Shown: positions 1 to 7,627 of the stretch, piece after piece
Position numbering within the stretch: position 1 is the stretch's first letter
Layout: each line of letters begins with the position of its first letter
NCBI GenBank assembly: GCA_012513825.1
Contig: JAAZBL010000190.1
Location: 1-43,175, forward strand
Source: Limnobacter sp.
GTDB taxonomy: Bacteria > Pseudomonadota > Gammaproteobacteria > Burkholderiales > Burkholderiaceae_E
Direction: 5' to 3'
DNA: 43,175 bases
The notes under the pieces: model-generated
Told to the model about the DNA's origin: nothing
Databases searched by the model: none
Seen by the model: the letters and a program-made list of their open reading frames with translations, nothing else
Position numbers and translations under genes: made by a program

Positions 1-200
1 ACGCGCTGGCCGACCCCGAGCTGCTCCGCCCGCTCGTCGAGCGGCTCGGCGAGCGGGCCACGCTCGAATCGATCGCGTACGCGGATCATTCGTTCCATGT
101 GCCGAAGCGCAGCGGACGAAGCGATGCGGAGGTGCTCGATGCTGCGCTCGATGCGGTCGTGGAGTGGATCGATCGGCATGCCGGGCAGTCGCCGGATTGA
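1..200 (+). CDS. C-terminal end of an alpha/beta-hydrolase family protein (partial)
   Basis: The reading frame is open from base 3 to a TGA at 198-200 and gives 65 residues; the gene starts before the window. Near its end is the motif ADHSFHVPKRSG, followed by an amphipathic helix ending in a Trp (EWIDRHAG). This ending is typical of the small dienelactone-hydrolase-like alpha/beta hydrolases (TEX30/KANL3-like group), in which the His of the ADHSF motif is the catalytic histidine. The nucleophile region lies outside the window, so activity cannot be judged. A thioesterase gene follows 40 bp downstream on the same strand. The identification is from the short tail only. Confidence 0.6.
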   Translation, partial: ALADPELLRPLVERLGERATLESIAYADHSFHVPKRSGRSDAEVLDAALDAVVEWIDRHAGQSPD

Positions 201-240
201 ATCCAAGGGGACGACGCGAACCGCTCGACGAGGACTATCG

Positions 241-723
241 ATGGACCTGCCCCTGCACCAGTTGACGATGACCGTGCTGATGACGCCGGAGACCGCGAAC
301 TTCGCCGGCAACGTGCACGGCGGCACGCTGCTGAAGCTGCTCGACCAGGTCGCCTACGCTTGTGCGAGCCGCTATGCCGGGCGCTACGTCGTCACGCTCA
401 GCGTCGACCAGGTCGTCTTCAGGCAGCCGATCCACGTCGGCGAACTCGTGAGCTTCCTCGCGTCCGTCAACCACACCGGCAACTCGTCGATGGAGATCGG
501 CGTCAAGGTGGTTGCCGAGGACATTCGAAAACGTTCGGTTCGCCATGTCGTCAGCTGCTTCTTCACGATGGTCGCCGTCGACGAGGCAGGGCGGCCGGCG
601 AAGGTTCCTGCGCTTCGACCATCGTCGCCCGACGAGCGGCGGCGCCATGCCGCAGCCGAGGTCCGCAAGTCGATGCGCCGCGAAATGCAACAGCGGTTCG
701 AGGCGCTGCACGCCGGAAACTAG
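241..723 (+). CDS. Acyl-CoA thioesterase, hotdog fold (YciA/ACOT-like)
   Basis: A 160-residue single hotdog-domain protein. Residues 1-30 carry the family signature MTVLMTPETANFAGNVHGG followed by LLKLLDQVAYACA; the N-x-x-G-x-xHGG segment and the following Asp form the active-site region of acyl-CoA hydrolases of the YciA/cytosolic ACOT type. It should hydrolyse acyl-CoA to free acid plus CoA in the cytoplasm; chain specificity cannot be read. I start at 241 because the domain begins there and an AGGA stands about 8 bases upstream; the frame stays open upstream to 97 but that part is low-complexity and not domain-like. It converges on the LysR gene. Confidence 0.85.
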   Translation: MDLPLHQLTMTVLMTPETANFAGNVHGGTLLKLLDQVAYACASRYAGRYVVTLSVDQVVFRQPIHVGELVSFLASVNHTGNSSMEIGVKVVAEDIRKRSVRHVVSCFFTMVAVDEAGRPAKVPALRPSSPDERRRHAAAEVRKSMRREMQQRFEALHAGN

Positions 724-812
724 CCGCTGCGCCGCTGGAGTGCCACCCGTGTCGCGTGGACGGCGGGGGTGCAATCTCGATGGCGCAGCGGACTGGCGCC
801 GAAGGGCCGTTG

Positions 813-1712
813 CTACCCGAGGTAGTCGCGAAGTCCCGCGGCCAGCGCATCGAAGGCGACACGGCATCGCGGACTGTGTCGCAGATCCTCGTGCATCGTG
901 ACCCAGGCGTCCAGCTGCATCGAGAACCGGGTCGGCAATACCCGCAGCAGGGCCGGGTCGCGGTTGGCCAGCGGGACCTGGCAGACGCCGATGCCGGCGC
1001 CACAACGCAGCAGTGCCAGTTGCGCGAGGTCGCTGTCGCTGCGCAGCGCGAAGGACTCGCGGCTCAGCGTGCGCAGCCCGGCCGGCAGCGACGCCAGTGC
1101 ACTGCGCACGTAGGGCGGTTCCGAGTCGAAGCCGATCAGCGCATGGCCTGCGAGTTGTTCGACCTTGCGTGGTGTACCGTGCTGCGCGACGTAGCGTTCG
1201 TGCGCGTAAAGGCCCAGTTCCACGCGGCCGATGCGCTGTGCGACCAGTGCGCCCTGTTGCGGCGGCGCCATCCGCACCGCGATATCGGCTTCGCGGTGCA
1301 GCAGGTCCTGCACACGATTGCTCAACGCCAGCTCGAGCCGAAGGTCGGGATGCGATTCGCGCAGCCGCGCGACGATCGGCGGCAACACCTCGATTCCGAC
1401 GAGCTCGCTGGCCGTGACGCGGACGACGCCGCGGACCCCGCTGCCCTGGCTCGCCGCCGTGCGCTCGAGCGCGGCGGCCGTGCCGCTCATCTCCTGCACG
1501 AAGGCGCGCAGCGCCTGTGCAGCCTCGGTCGGTGCGAGGCCGAGCTGCGAGCGCGTGAACAGCGGCAGGCCTAGCGACTGTTCGAGCGCGGCCACGTGCC
1601 TGCCTACCGTCGGCTGTGCGATCCCGAGCACGCGGGCAGCGCCCGACAGCGAACCGGCTTCGAGCACGGCCAGGAACGAGCGGTACAGGTCCCAGCTGAT
1701 TGAAGTAGTCAT
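813..1712 (-). CDS. LysR-family transcriptional regulator
   Basis: A 299-residue protein of normal LysR length. Residues 8-65 form the N-terminal winged HTH (FLAVLEAGSLSGAARVLG, then QPTVGRHVAALE), and residues about 95-295 form the periplasmic-binding-like effector domain. It is transcribed divergently from the SDR-like gene at 1811, the usual arrangement for a LysR regulator and its target. A palindrome overlaps its start codon (1711-1724) and could serve autoregulation. The effector cannot be inferred. Confidence 0.9.
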   Translation of the reverse strand: MTTSISWDLYRSFLAVLEAGSLSGAARVLGIAQPTVGRHVAALEQSLGLPLFTRSQLGLAPTEAAQALRAFVQEMSGTAAALERTAASQGSGVRGVVRVTASELVGIEVLPPIVARLRESHPDLRLELALSNRVQDLLHREADIAVRMAPPQQGALVAQRIGRVELGLYAHERYVAQHGTPRKVEQLAGHALIGFDSEPPYVRSALASLPAGLRTLSRESFALRSDSDLAQLALLRCGAGIGVCQVPLANRDPALLRVLPTRFSMQLDAWVTMHEDLRHSPRCRVAFDALAAGLRDYLG

Positions 1713-1724
1713 ACAAAAGTGTAT
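1711..1724. promoter_or_regulatory. Candidate LysR operator (ATACA-AAAG-TGTAT)
   Basis: A perfect 5-bp inverted repeat with a 4-bp spacer, unusually AT-rich for this window. It overlaps the start codon of the LysR gene and lies about 90 bp before the divergent SDR-like gene. LysR regulators bind interrupted dyads of this kind (T-N11-A-like) in such divergent intervals. Assignment is by position and symmetry only. Confidence 0.4.
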
Positions 1725-1810
1725 GGCGGACCCACGGTTTTCGGCAATTCCATTTCAACGGCGCGAAGCGCATGATCCTGCCATCGACATACCTGGAAAG
1801 GACATCGGCG

Positions 1811-2815
1811 ATGGCAGGCGAACGAACGGTACTGGTGCTCGGGGCGACCGGAGGTTTCGGCGGAGAAACGGCGCGGCAGCTTCTCGCGGCGGGCTGGCGG
1901 GTGCGCGCGATGAGCCGATCGGCACACGGGTTTGCGAGCGAGACGGGCGCTGGCGAATCGTCCGCCGACGTGGCCGGTATCGAATGGGTTCGCGGCGATG
2001 CGATGAACCGCGACGACGTGCTGTCGGCCGCCGCCGGCTGCGCAGTCGTCGTCCACGCAGTCAATCCCCCCGGCTACCGGCGCTGGCACGAGCTGGTGCT
2101 GCCGATGCTCGACAACACGATCGCCGCCGCGAAAGCCGAGGGCGCGACCGTCGTACTGCCGGGCAACGTCTACGTCTTCGGCCCCGACGCGTTTCCGCTC
2201 GCAAGCGAGAGCTCGCCGCAGAATCCCCGGACGCGCAAGGGCGCGATCCGCGTGGAGATGGAACGCCGGCTGCACGAGGCGACGCGAGACGGCCTTCGAG
2301 TCCTGATCGTGCGCGCCGGCGACTTCTTCGGTCCGCACGCCACGAACAACTGGTTCGCGCAGGTGATGGTGAAGCCCGGAAAGACGCCGCGTTCGATCGT
2401 CGACCCGGGCACGCACGGGACGGGCCACCAGTGGGCCTATCTGCCCGATGCGGCACGCGTCGTCGTCGAACTGCTCGAGCGCCGGGACCGACTCGATCCG
2501 TTCGCAAGTTTTCACCTGGGCGGTCACTGGGATGCCGACGGCAGCGCCATGGTCGAGGCGATCCGCCGGGTCGTGGCCCGGCGCACCGGCACCGAGCCGC
2601 GCGTACGTCGCTTTCCGTGGCGGCTGCTCGCGCTCGCCTCGCCGTTCGTCGCGTTCTGCGCCGAGTTGAACGAGATGCGCTACCTGTGGCGCGACGAACT
2701 GCGTCTGGACAATTCGCGGCTGCTTGCAACGCTCGGTCGCGAGCCGCACACGCCGCTCGACGAAGCCGTCGAGTCGACGCTCGAAGCGCTCGGCTGCTTC
2801 GCAGGCCGCCCATAG
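1811..2815 (+). CDS. NAD(P)-binding epimerase/reductase-like protein (atypical SDR)
   Basis: A 334-residue protein beginning with a Rossmann dinucleotide site, TVLVLGATGGFGGETARQLL (GxxGxxG at about residues 10-16), then VRAMSRSA and later IEWVRGDAMN, as in NmrA/extended-SDR proteins. The catalytic Tyr-x3-Lys of classical SDRs is not evident near the expected GNVYVFGPD segment, so it may be an atypical SDR. The start at 1811 is chosen because GGAAAGGA stands about 7 bases upstream and the Rossmann fold begins there; 13 more codons are open upstream. The substrate is unknown. It is probably controlled by the divergent LysR regulator. Confidence 0.75.
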   Translation: MAGERTVLVLGATGGFGGETARQLLAAGWRVRAMSRSAHGFASETGAGESSADVAGIEWVRGDAMNRDDVLSAAAGCAVVVHAVNPPGYRRWHELVLPMLDNTIAAAKAEGATVVLPGNVYVFGPDAFPLASESSPQNPRTRKGAIRVEMERRLHEATRDGLRVLIVRAGDFFGPHATNNWFAQVMVKPGKTPRSIVDPGTHGTGHQWAYLPDAARVVVELLERRDRLDPFASFHLGGHWDADGSAMVEAIRRVVARRTGTEPRVRRFPWRLLALASPFVAFCAELNEMRYLWRDELRLDNSRLLATLGREPHTPLDEAVESTLEALGCFAGRP

Positions 2816-2963
2816 ACGAATCGGTTTCCGGTCCGACGTCCCGATTTCCTGGCCCGTCGTCGCCGGCCCATCGGCGTGGCGTCCACGATCCGGGCCACGG
2901 GCGGGGCACCCGGGCATCGCTGATGCTATGTTCCCGGGTTTCGCAGTCTCCCTGTTGCCACCG

Positions 2964-3860
2964 ATGAAGATCCAGGCCAACGGCATCGAAATCGAAGTGC
3001 TCGTCCAAGGTCCCGCCGACGGCGAGCCGCTGCTGCTGATCATGGGCCTCGGCATGCAGCTGATCGCCTGGCCCGAAGAGATGATCGCCGAGCTGGCGGC
3101 GCGCGGTTTTCGCGTGATCCGTTTCGACAATCGCGACGTCGGGCTGAGCACGCACATGGACCATCTCGGCGTGCCGAACCTGTGGCTGGCGACGATGCAG
3201 TATTCGATGCACATGCCGGTGCTGGCTCCCTACCGGCTGACCGACATGGCGGCCGACACGCTGGGCGTCCTCGATGCGCTGGGCATCGGGAAGGTCCACG
3301 TCTGCGGCGCGTCGATGGGCGGCATGATCGCGCAGCACCTGGCTTCGCGGCATCCGGAGCGCGTGGCCAGCCTCGCGCTGATGATGACGAGCAGCGGTTC
3401 GCGCCTGTTGCCCAAGCCGCAGTGGCACGTGCGCCAGGCCTTGATGCCGCCGCCGCGCGGCCTGCCGATCGAGGCGAAGGTCGAACACCTCGAACGGTCG
3501 ATGTACGTGATCGGCAGCCCGGCCTACCGGCCCGACCCGCTGCGCCAGCGCGTCCGGCTGGAGGCTTTCGTGCGTCGCTCGTGGCGACCGGCCGGCGCGC
3601 TGCGGCAGATGCTCGCCGTGGCCGCCGACGGCGACCGTTCGCCGCTGCTGCGCAAGCTCGACGTCCCGGCGGTCGTGATCCACGGCGACGCCGATCCGCT
3701 GGTCCCGCCGGCCGCGGCGACCGACCTCGTGCGCAAGTTGCGCGGCGCAAGGCTCGACCTGATCCCCGGCATGGGGCACGACCTGCCGCTGCAACTGGTC
3801 GAACGCGTGGTCGACGACATCGGGAGCAACGCGCAACGCGCGCGCGTGGCGCTTTCGTGA
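2964..3860 (+). CDS. Alpha/beta hydrolase
   Basis: A 298-residue alpha/beta hydrolase. Visible in order: the oxyanion-side LLLIMGLGMQ, then RVIRFDNRDVGLST, the nucleophile elbow CGASMGGMIAQ (GxSxG), the acid loop VIHGDADPLVPP and the His in PGMGHDLP. This complete Ser-Asp-His set predicts an active hydrolase; the sequence resembles the aclacinomycin-methylesterase/RdmC-like group, but the substrate is not predictable. The start at 2964 matches the domain start (MKIQANGIEIEV). It converges on the OsmC gene, 29 bp away. Confidence 0.85.
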   Translation: MKIQANGIEIEVLVQGPADGEPLLLIMGLGMQLIAWPEEMIAELAARGFRVIRFDNRDVGLSTHMDHLGVPNLWLATMQYSMHMPVLAPYRLTDMAADTLGVLDALGIGKVHVCGASMGGMIAQHLASRHPERVASLALMMTSSGSRLLPKPQWHVRQALMPPPRGLPIEAKVEHLERSMYVIGSPAYRPDPLRQRVRLEAFVRRSWRPAGALRQMLAVAADGDRSPLLRKLDVPAVVIHGDADPLVPPAAATDLVRKLRGARLDLIPGMGHDLPLQLVERVVDDIGSNAQRARVALS

Positions 3861-3889
3861 ACTTCACCATGCAGGGCGGAGGCTTTCGT

Positions 3890-4465
3890 TTACGTGGGGG
3901 TCGGCGCCATACCGGCGTCCTCCGGTTCGGCGCGGTCGATTCCGGTGCTGACAGTGACGCCGTTGCGCAGCGTCTGCAGAACGACGCAGCAGGTTTCGGC
4001 GGCTCCAACGAGCTCTTGGAGCGTTTCGGCGTCGACTTCGCCTTCGGGCTGCAGGCGTGCGCTGCATCGCATTTTCTGGAATCCCACCGGAACGGAGCGA
4101 TCGACCAGCAGACAACCGCGCACGTCGCATTCCGCCTCCACCTCGACCTCGAGGGACCGCAGCCGAACACCGAGATGATCGGCGAGCATTCGCAGTGTCG
4201 AGTCGAAGCATGCGGCAAGTGCGGCAGACAGCAGATCGCCCGGATTGGGGTGGTCGTGGTCGCCGCCAACGGCGCGGTGTATGCCGAAGCACAACGGTAT
4301 GCCGCCACTGTTGTCGGCAATGACGGCGCCGTGAAACGAATCTCCGCCGCAACCGTTGATCGTTTGCGCGCCGTCGCGGATCCAGGCTTCGGCAGGGGCG
4401 CGGCGGTATCGTTCGCGAAGTGTGATTTGCCGTTGCTGGACCCGTCCTGGTCTTGCGATAGCCAT
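3890..4465 (-). CDS. OsmC-family protein
   Basis: A 191-residue protein with the OsmC core: NPGDLLSAALAACFDSTLRM carries the first conserved Cys, and the second appears in AAETCCVVLQTL. In OsmC/Ohr peroxidases the two Cys reduce organic hydroperoxides; in other members the role is unclear. The start at 4465 is supported by GGAGG four bases upstream (GGAGGCACC-ATG). Upstream, 4466-4613 holds no gene and no clear signal. The flanking genes are both hydrolases, giving no functional hint. Confidence 0.8.
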   Translation of the reverse strand: MAIARPGRVQQRQITLRERYRRAPAEAWIRDGAQTINGCGGDSFHGAVIADNSGGIPLCFGIHRAVGGDHDHPNPGDLLSAALAACFDSTLRMLADHLGVRLRSLEVEVEAECDVRGCLLVDRSVPVGFQKMRCSARLQPEGEVDAETLQELVGAAETCCVVLQTLRNGVTVSTGIDRAEPEDAGMAPTPT

Positions 4466-4613
4466 GGTGCCTCCATCTCTGTCGGGTCGAGACGGTGGCA
4501 GCGTCGCATGCTCTCGTGGCCGCGTCATGAGGCTACGGGCCCAGGCGAACTCCACGGCGATGCGGATTCCCGCGCAGGCGTGGGCCGCAGGCCCCAGTCG
4601 AGCTCGGGAACCG

Positions 4614-5684
4614 CTAATCGCGTCCGAGTCCGGCCTTCCGGGCGATCACGATGGCTTGCGCGCGATGGTGTGCATCGAGCTTGGAAAAGACATGGTTGAC
4701 GTGATTGCGGACCGTTTTTTCGGCGATATGCAGCCGGTCGGCGATCTGGCCATTGGTGAGCCCGCGGGCGATGCCGTCGAGGATCTCCCGTTCGCGGCTC
4801 GTGAGAGCTGCAAGCTCGCCGATTGCGGCATCGCGGGCTTGCTCGTCGAGGGCGAGGAAGTCGTTCAACTCCCGTTGGAACACGCGCCAGGCCGGATCGT
4901 CCGCGCGCAGGATGTGGTTGCGGCCCTCGAGCGGTACGAAGCGGGCCCTCGGTAGAGTTGCGGCGAGGCGTCGGCCCGCCTCGAACGGTACCATCGCATC
5001 GCCGCGCACGTGAAACACTAGCGCCGGCGCCGCGACATTCGGCGCTTCGGCGCGGACGTCGAATGCATTGAACTCGTTCCAGAGGCGTCGGGCCATGACC
5101 GGTGCGGCGCTGTGGCGCTGTAGCTCGGCGATCGATTTCTGCTCGTGATCGCTGGCTTCGGGCATCAGCAGGTCCGCGAACATCTCGCGAAACGCCCCGA
5201 CTTTTCTGCCCCAGCCAAGCTCGATGATTTCCGCGAACGTTCTTGCCTGACGGGTCAGGTTCTCGCCGGCGTCGCCCACGAAAGCGCCGTACAGGTAGCT
5301 GTCGTACAAGACGAGTCGGCTGACTCGCTCCGGATGACGAGCTGCATAGGCGATCGCGATCACGCCTCCCTGGCACAGCCCCAGAAGCGGGAAGCGGGAG
5401 AGCTCCAGCGCATCGACTACAGCCTCGAGATCGGAGACCAGCGCGTCGAGGGTGACCACAGCGGGGTCCCGGTCGGACAGGCCTGAACCTCGCGGGTCGT
5501 AGCGAACCAGCATCCGGCGGTCGGCCAGAGCCGCCCACCAGTGTCGCCAGACGGGATGGGTCCAGTCCAGCTCGAGGTGTGTAAACCAATTGTTGACGCG
5601 CACGAGCGGCGAGCCCTCGCCTGCGGTCGCATACGCGATCCGTATACCGTCCGTTGCGGTGCAGAAACGTATCCGCTGTCTCAT
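4614..5684 (-). CDS. Alpha/beta hydrolase fused to a LuxR-type HTH domain
   Basis: A 356-residue two-domain protein. Residues 1-280 are an alpha/beta hydrolase with the elbow LLGLCQGGVIA, placing Cys104 where the nucleophilic Ser is usual, acid Asp229 in VRGDAMVPF and His257 in EGRNHIL. Residues about 292-352 are a LuxR/FixJ-type C-terminal HTH (LTSREREILDGIARGLTNGQ, then KTVRNHVNHVFSKL). The architecture suggests a DNA-binding regulator whose hydrolase-like domain senses or processes a small ligand. Its target is unknown; it stands alone, with 185 bp of non-coding DNA upstream. Confidence 0.8.
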   Translation of the reverse strand: MRQRIRFCTATDGIRIAYATAGEGSPLVRVNNWFTHLELDWTHPVWRHWWAALADRRMLVRYDPRGSGLSDRDPAVVTLDALVSDLEAVVDALELSRFPLLGLCQGGVIAIAYAARHPERVSRLVLYDSYLYGAFVGDAGENLTRQARTFAEIIELGWGRKVGAFREMFADLLMPEASDHEQKSIAELQRHSAAPVMARRLWNEFNAFDVRAEAPNVAAPALVFHVRGDAMVPFEAGRRLAATLPRARFVPLEGRNHILRADDPAWRVFQRELNDFLALDEQARDAAIGELAALTSREREILDGIARGLTNGQIADRLHIAEKTVRNHVNHVFSKLDAHHRAQAIVIARKAGLGRD

Positions 5685-5869
5685 CAGAGGCCTGATCTAC
5701 GCCGACTGATGTGATTCTCCTCCGCGACTCGAAAAGATGTAAACGGCAGAGCCGATCGCCAAACTGGCTGAAGTCGCTCCGACCCCTGCTCGATCGGATG
5801 CGCGGCATGGTCATCTGCCAAATCGTTCTCGCAGTCGAGTCGATTCCTGCGAGAGTCCGAATGATGAAA

Positions 5870-6268
5870 TCAGCCGACCGGAATGACCGCCGTCGCTTCG
5901 AGCTCGATCTTCCCCGGGCTGTCTAGCAGGTCGGTCACGAAGATCATGCTCATCGCCGGATAGTGCTCGCCGACGAGCCGGCGCCAGACGGCGCCGAGCT
6001 CCTTGCGCGCGGCGAGGTAGGCGGGCTTGTCGCAACAGTAGGCGGTCAGCCGGCAGATGTGCCGCGCCTCGCCGCCGGCCTCGGCGAGGACGGCGAGCAC
6101 GTTCTTCAACGCCTGCTCGAACTGCGGCAGCAGCTCGGGCGACGCGAAGCGCTGCCGTTCGTCCCAGCCGACCTGTCCTGCAATGAACACGAGGCGGCCG
6201 GGATCGACGGCGATTCCGTTCGCATAGCCGATCGGCTTGGCCCAGCCTTCGGGCAGCAGCAGCTCCAT
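5870..6268 (-). CDS. RidA/YjgF-family protein lacking the canonical arginine
   Basis: A 132-residue Rid protein: GIAVDPGRLVFIAGQVGWD near the N-terminus and KIELEATAVIPV at the C-terminus are the family's signature strands. In RidA enamine/imine deaminases a conserved Arg (E. coli Arg105, in PARSCV) holds the substrate carboxylate; here the corresponding segment reads YPAMSMIFV, so the Arg is replaced by Met. It is therefore probably not a classical 2-aminoacrylate deaminase. It begins 4 bp after the ferritin-like gene and is the last gene of the korA-korB-ferritin-ridA operon, suggesting a role linked to 2-oxoacid or radical chemistry. Confidence 0.85.
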   Translation of the reverse strand: MELLLPEGWAKPIGYANGIAVDPGRLVFIAGQVGWDERQRFASPELLPQFEQALKNVLAVLAEAGGEARHICRLTAYCCDKPAYLAARKELGAVWRRLVGEHYPAMSMIFVTDLLDSPGKIELEATAVIPVG

Positions 6269-6272
6269 CGGT

Positions 6273-6797
6273 TCAGTCCAGGTAGCGTGGCGGGTCCGGG
6301 TCGACGGCCCAGTCCTCTTCGGGCCTCGGCACCTTCGCCAGCCAGTCGCGGATCAGCTCGACGTGCTCGCGCTCCTCGTTTCGCATCTCGAGCGCCGCCT
6401 CGCGCACCGCTGCAGTCGGCGCGTTCGAGGCCAGCTCGGCGAAGAAGGCCTCGGCGCGCTGCTCGGCGCCGAGCGCGAGCTGCAGTGCGTGCCACGGCGT
6501 CATCAAGTAGTGGATCTCGTCCTGCGGGACGCTTTCCGGCGCATCGCCGCCCGGCCACCAGCGTGAGACCGCCGGCGCGTCTTCGGCCCGCGTCCAGCCC
6601 ATCGCGTTCATGATCTGCTGCGCGTGCGTGGCCTCGATCGAGGCCATCTTGCGAAACAGCGCGGCGACCTCGCGGTTGTTGTGCACTTCCATCACGTCGG
6701 CGAGCGAGCTGTAGCGTTCGGCGGCGTCGCGCTCGATCCCCAGCGCCTGGGCCATCACTTCGGCAAGCGTTGCCGGTCGCGTGCGTTCGGGGCTCAT
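6273..6797 (-). CDS. Ferritin-like diiron protein in the kor operon
   Basis: A 174-residue four-helix protein. It shows two Glu + ExxH half-sites: IERDAAERY with SIEATHAQQ in the N-terminal half, and GAEQRAEAFF with NEEREHVEL in the C-terminal half. These give the four Glu and two His of a ferritin/rubrerythrin-type diiron centre. There is no rubredoxin domain. The start ATG at 6797 overlaps the korB stop by 4 bp (ATGA), so it is translationally coupled to korB. A likely role is oxygen or peroxide scavenging, or iron handling, for the oxygen-sensitive KorAB/BCR system; that is inference. Confidence 0.8.
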   Translation of the reverse strand: MSPERTRPATLAEVMAQALGIERDAAERYSSLADVMEVHNNREVAALFRKMASIEATHAQQIMNAMGWTRAEDAPAVSRWWPGGDAPESVPQDEIHYLMTPWHALQLALGAEQRAEAFFAELASNAPTAAVREAALEMRNEEREHVELIRDWLAKVPRPEEDWAVDPDPPRYLD

Positions 6798-7627
6798 GGC
6801 GCGAACTCCGTTTCCAGCGATTCGACCGCGGCCTGCCCGGAGCCCATCTTCAGCGGATACGGCGTTCGTCGGCCCTGGTAGAGCACGCCGATGTTGAAGC
6901 CGTCGTCGGTCATGATCCGTCGCGCCGCGCGCGCCGGGTCGTCGGTCGCTTCGACCGATGCCGGATGCACGTGGTTCTTCCAGTCGCGCTGCTCCGGACG
7001 AAACGTGACGCAAGGGCTCAGGATCTCGACGAAGGAGAAGCCCGGGTGCCGGATCGCCTTCGCGATGATGTCGGCCGTGCCGTTCTGGTCGCCGGAGAAC
7101 GCGCGCGCGACGAAGTTGGCGCCCGAAGCGAGCGCGATGACCAGCGGATGGAACGCACGTATGCCGGTGCCGCCGGGAGACAGCTTGTTGTCCCAGTCGG
7201 GTTCGGTCGTCGGCGATGCCTGTCCCTTCGTCATTCCGTAGACGTGGTTGTCCATGACGATATAGGTCAGGTCGACGTTGCGACGGCAGGCGTGCAGGAA
7301 ATGATTGCCGCCGATCGAATAGCCGTCGCCGTCGCCGCCGGCCACGAGCACGGTCAGGTCGGGGCGTGCCACCTTCAGCCCGGTCCCGGCCGCCAGCGAG
7401 CGGCCGTGTACGCCGTGGAAGCCGTAGCAGCTCGTGTACGCGGGGATGCGCGAGGAACAGCCGATTCCGGAGACGACCGCGATCTGGTGCGGCGGCAGCG
7501 CGAGCTGCGCGAAGGCCCTCGTGACGGCGTTGAGTACCGTGTAATCGCCGCAGCCCGGGCACCAGATCGGCTTGTAGTCGGACTTGTAGGCGGCCGCAGT
7601 GGGCGGCGGAGCGACGACGTCGTTCAT
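6794..7627 (-). CDS. korB: 2-oxoacid:ferredoxin oxidoreductase beta subunit (KorB)
   Basis: A 277-residue thiamine-pyrophosphate-binding subunit. Cys ligands appear in PIWCPGCGDY (residues about 21-30) and GIGCSSRIP, and the TPP/Mg site in VAGGDGDGYSIGGNHFLHAC followed by IVMDNHVYGMTKGQ. This is the core of the 2-oxoacid:ferredoxin oxidoreductase beta chain. With KorA it converts 2-oxoglutarate (or a similar 2-oxoacid) plus CoA to acyl-CoA and CO2 and reduces ferredoxin. It overlaps korA by 4 bp (ATGA). In Thauera aromatica KorAB supplies reduced ferredoxin to benzoyl-CoA reductase; the bcr operon is immediately divergent here, supporting the same role. Confidence 0.9.
   Translation of the reverse strand: MNDVVAPPPTAAAYKSDYKPIWCPGCGDYTVLNAVTRAFAQLALPPHQIAVVSGIGCSSRIPAYTSCYGFHGVHGRSLAAGTGLKVARPDLTVLVAGGDGDGYSIGGNHFLHACRRNVDLTYIVMDNHVYGMTKGQASPTTEPDWDNKLSPGGTGIRAFHPLVIALASGANFVARAFSGDQNGTADIIAKAIRHPGFSFVEILSPCVTFRPEQRDWKNHVHPASVEATDDPARAARRIMTDDGFNIGVLYQGRRTPYPLKMGSGQAAVESLETEFAP

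Noticed and set aside
97-240. An upstream extension of the thioesterase frame
   Set aside because: The 48 extra residues are low-complexity and overlap the end of the preceding hydrolase in another frame; the hotdog domain and a ribosome site fit the ATG at 241.
724-791. A 10-bp inverted repeat (CCGCTGCGCC / GGCGCAGCGG) after the thioesterase
   Set aside because: The 48-base loop and lack of a T tract make it a poor terminator; likely chance in GC-rich sequence.
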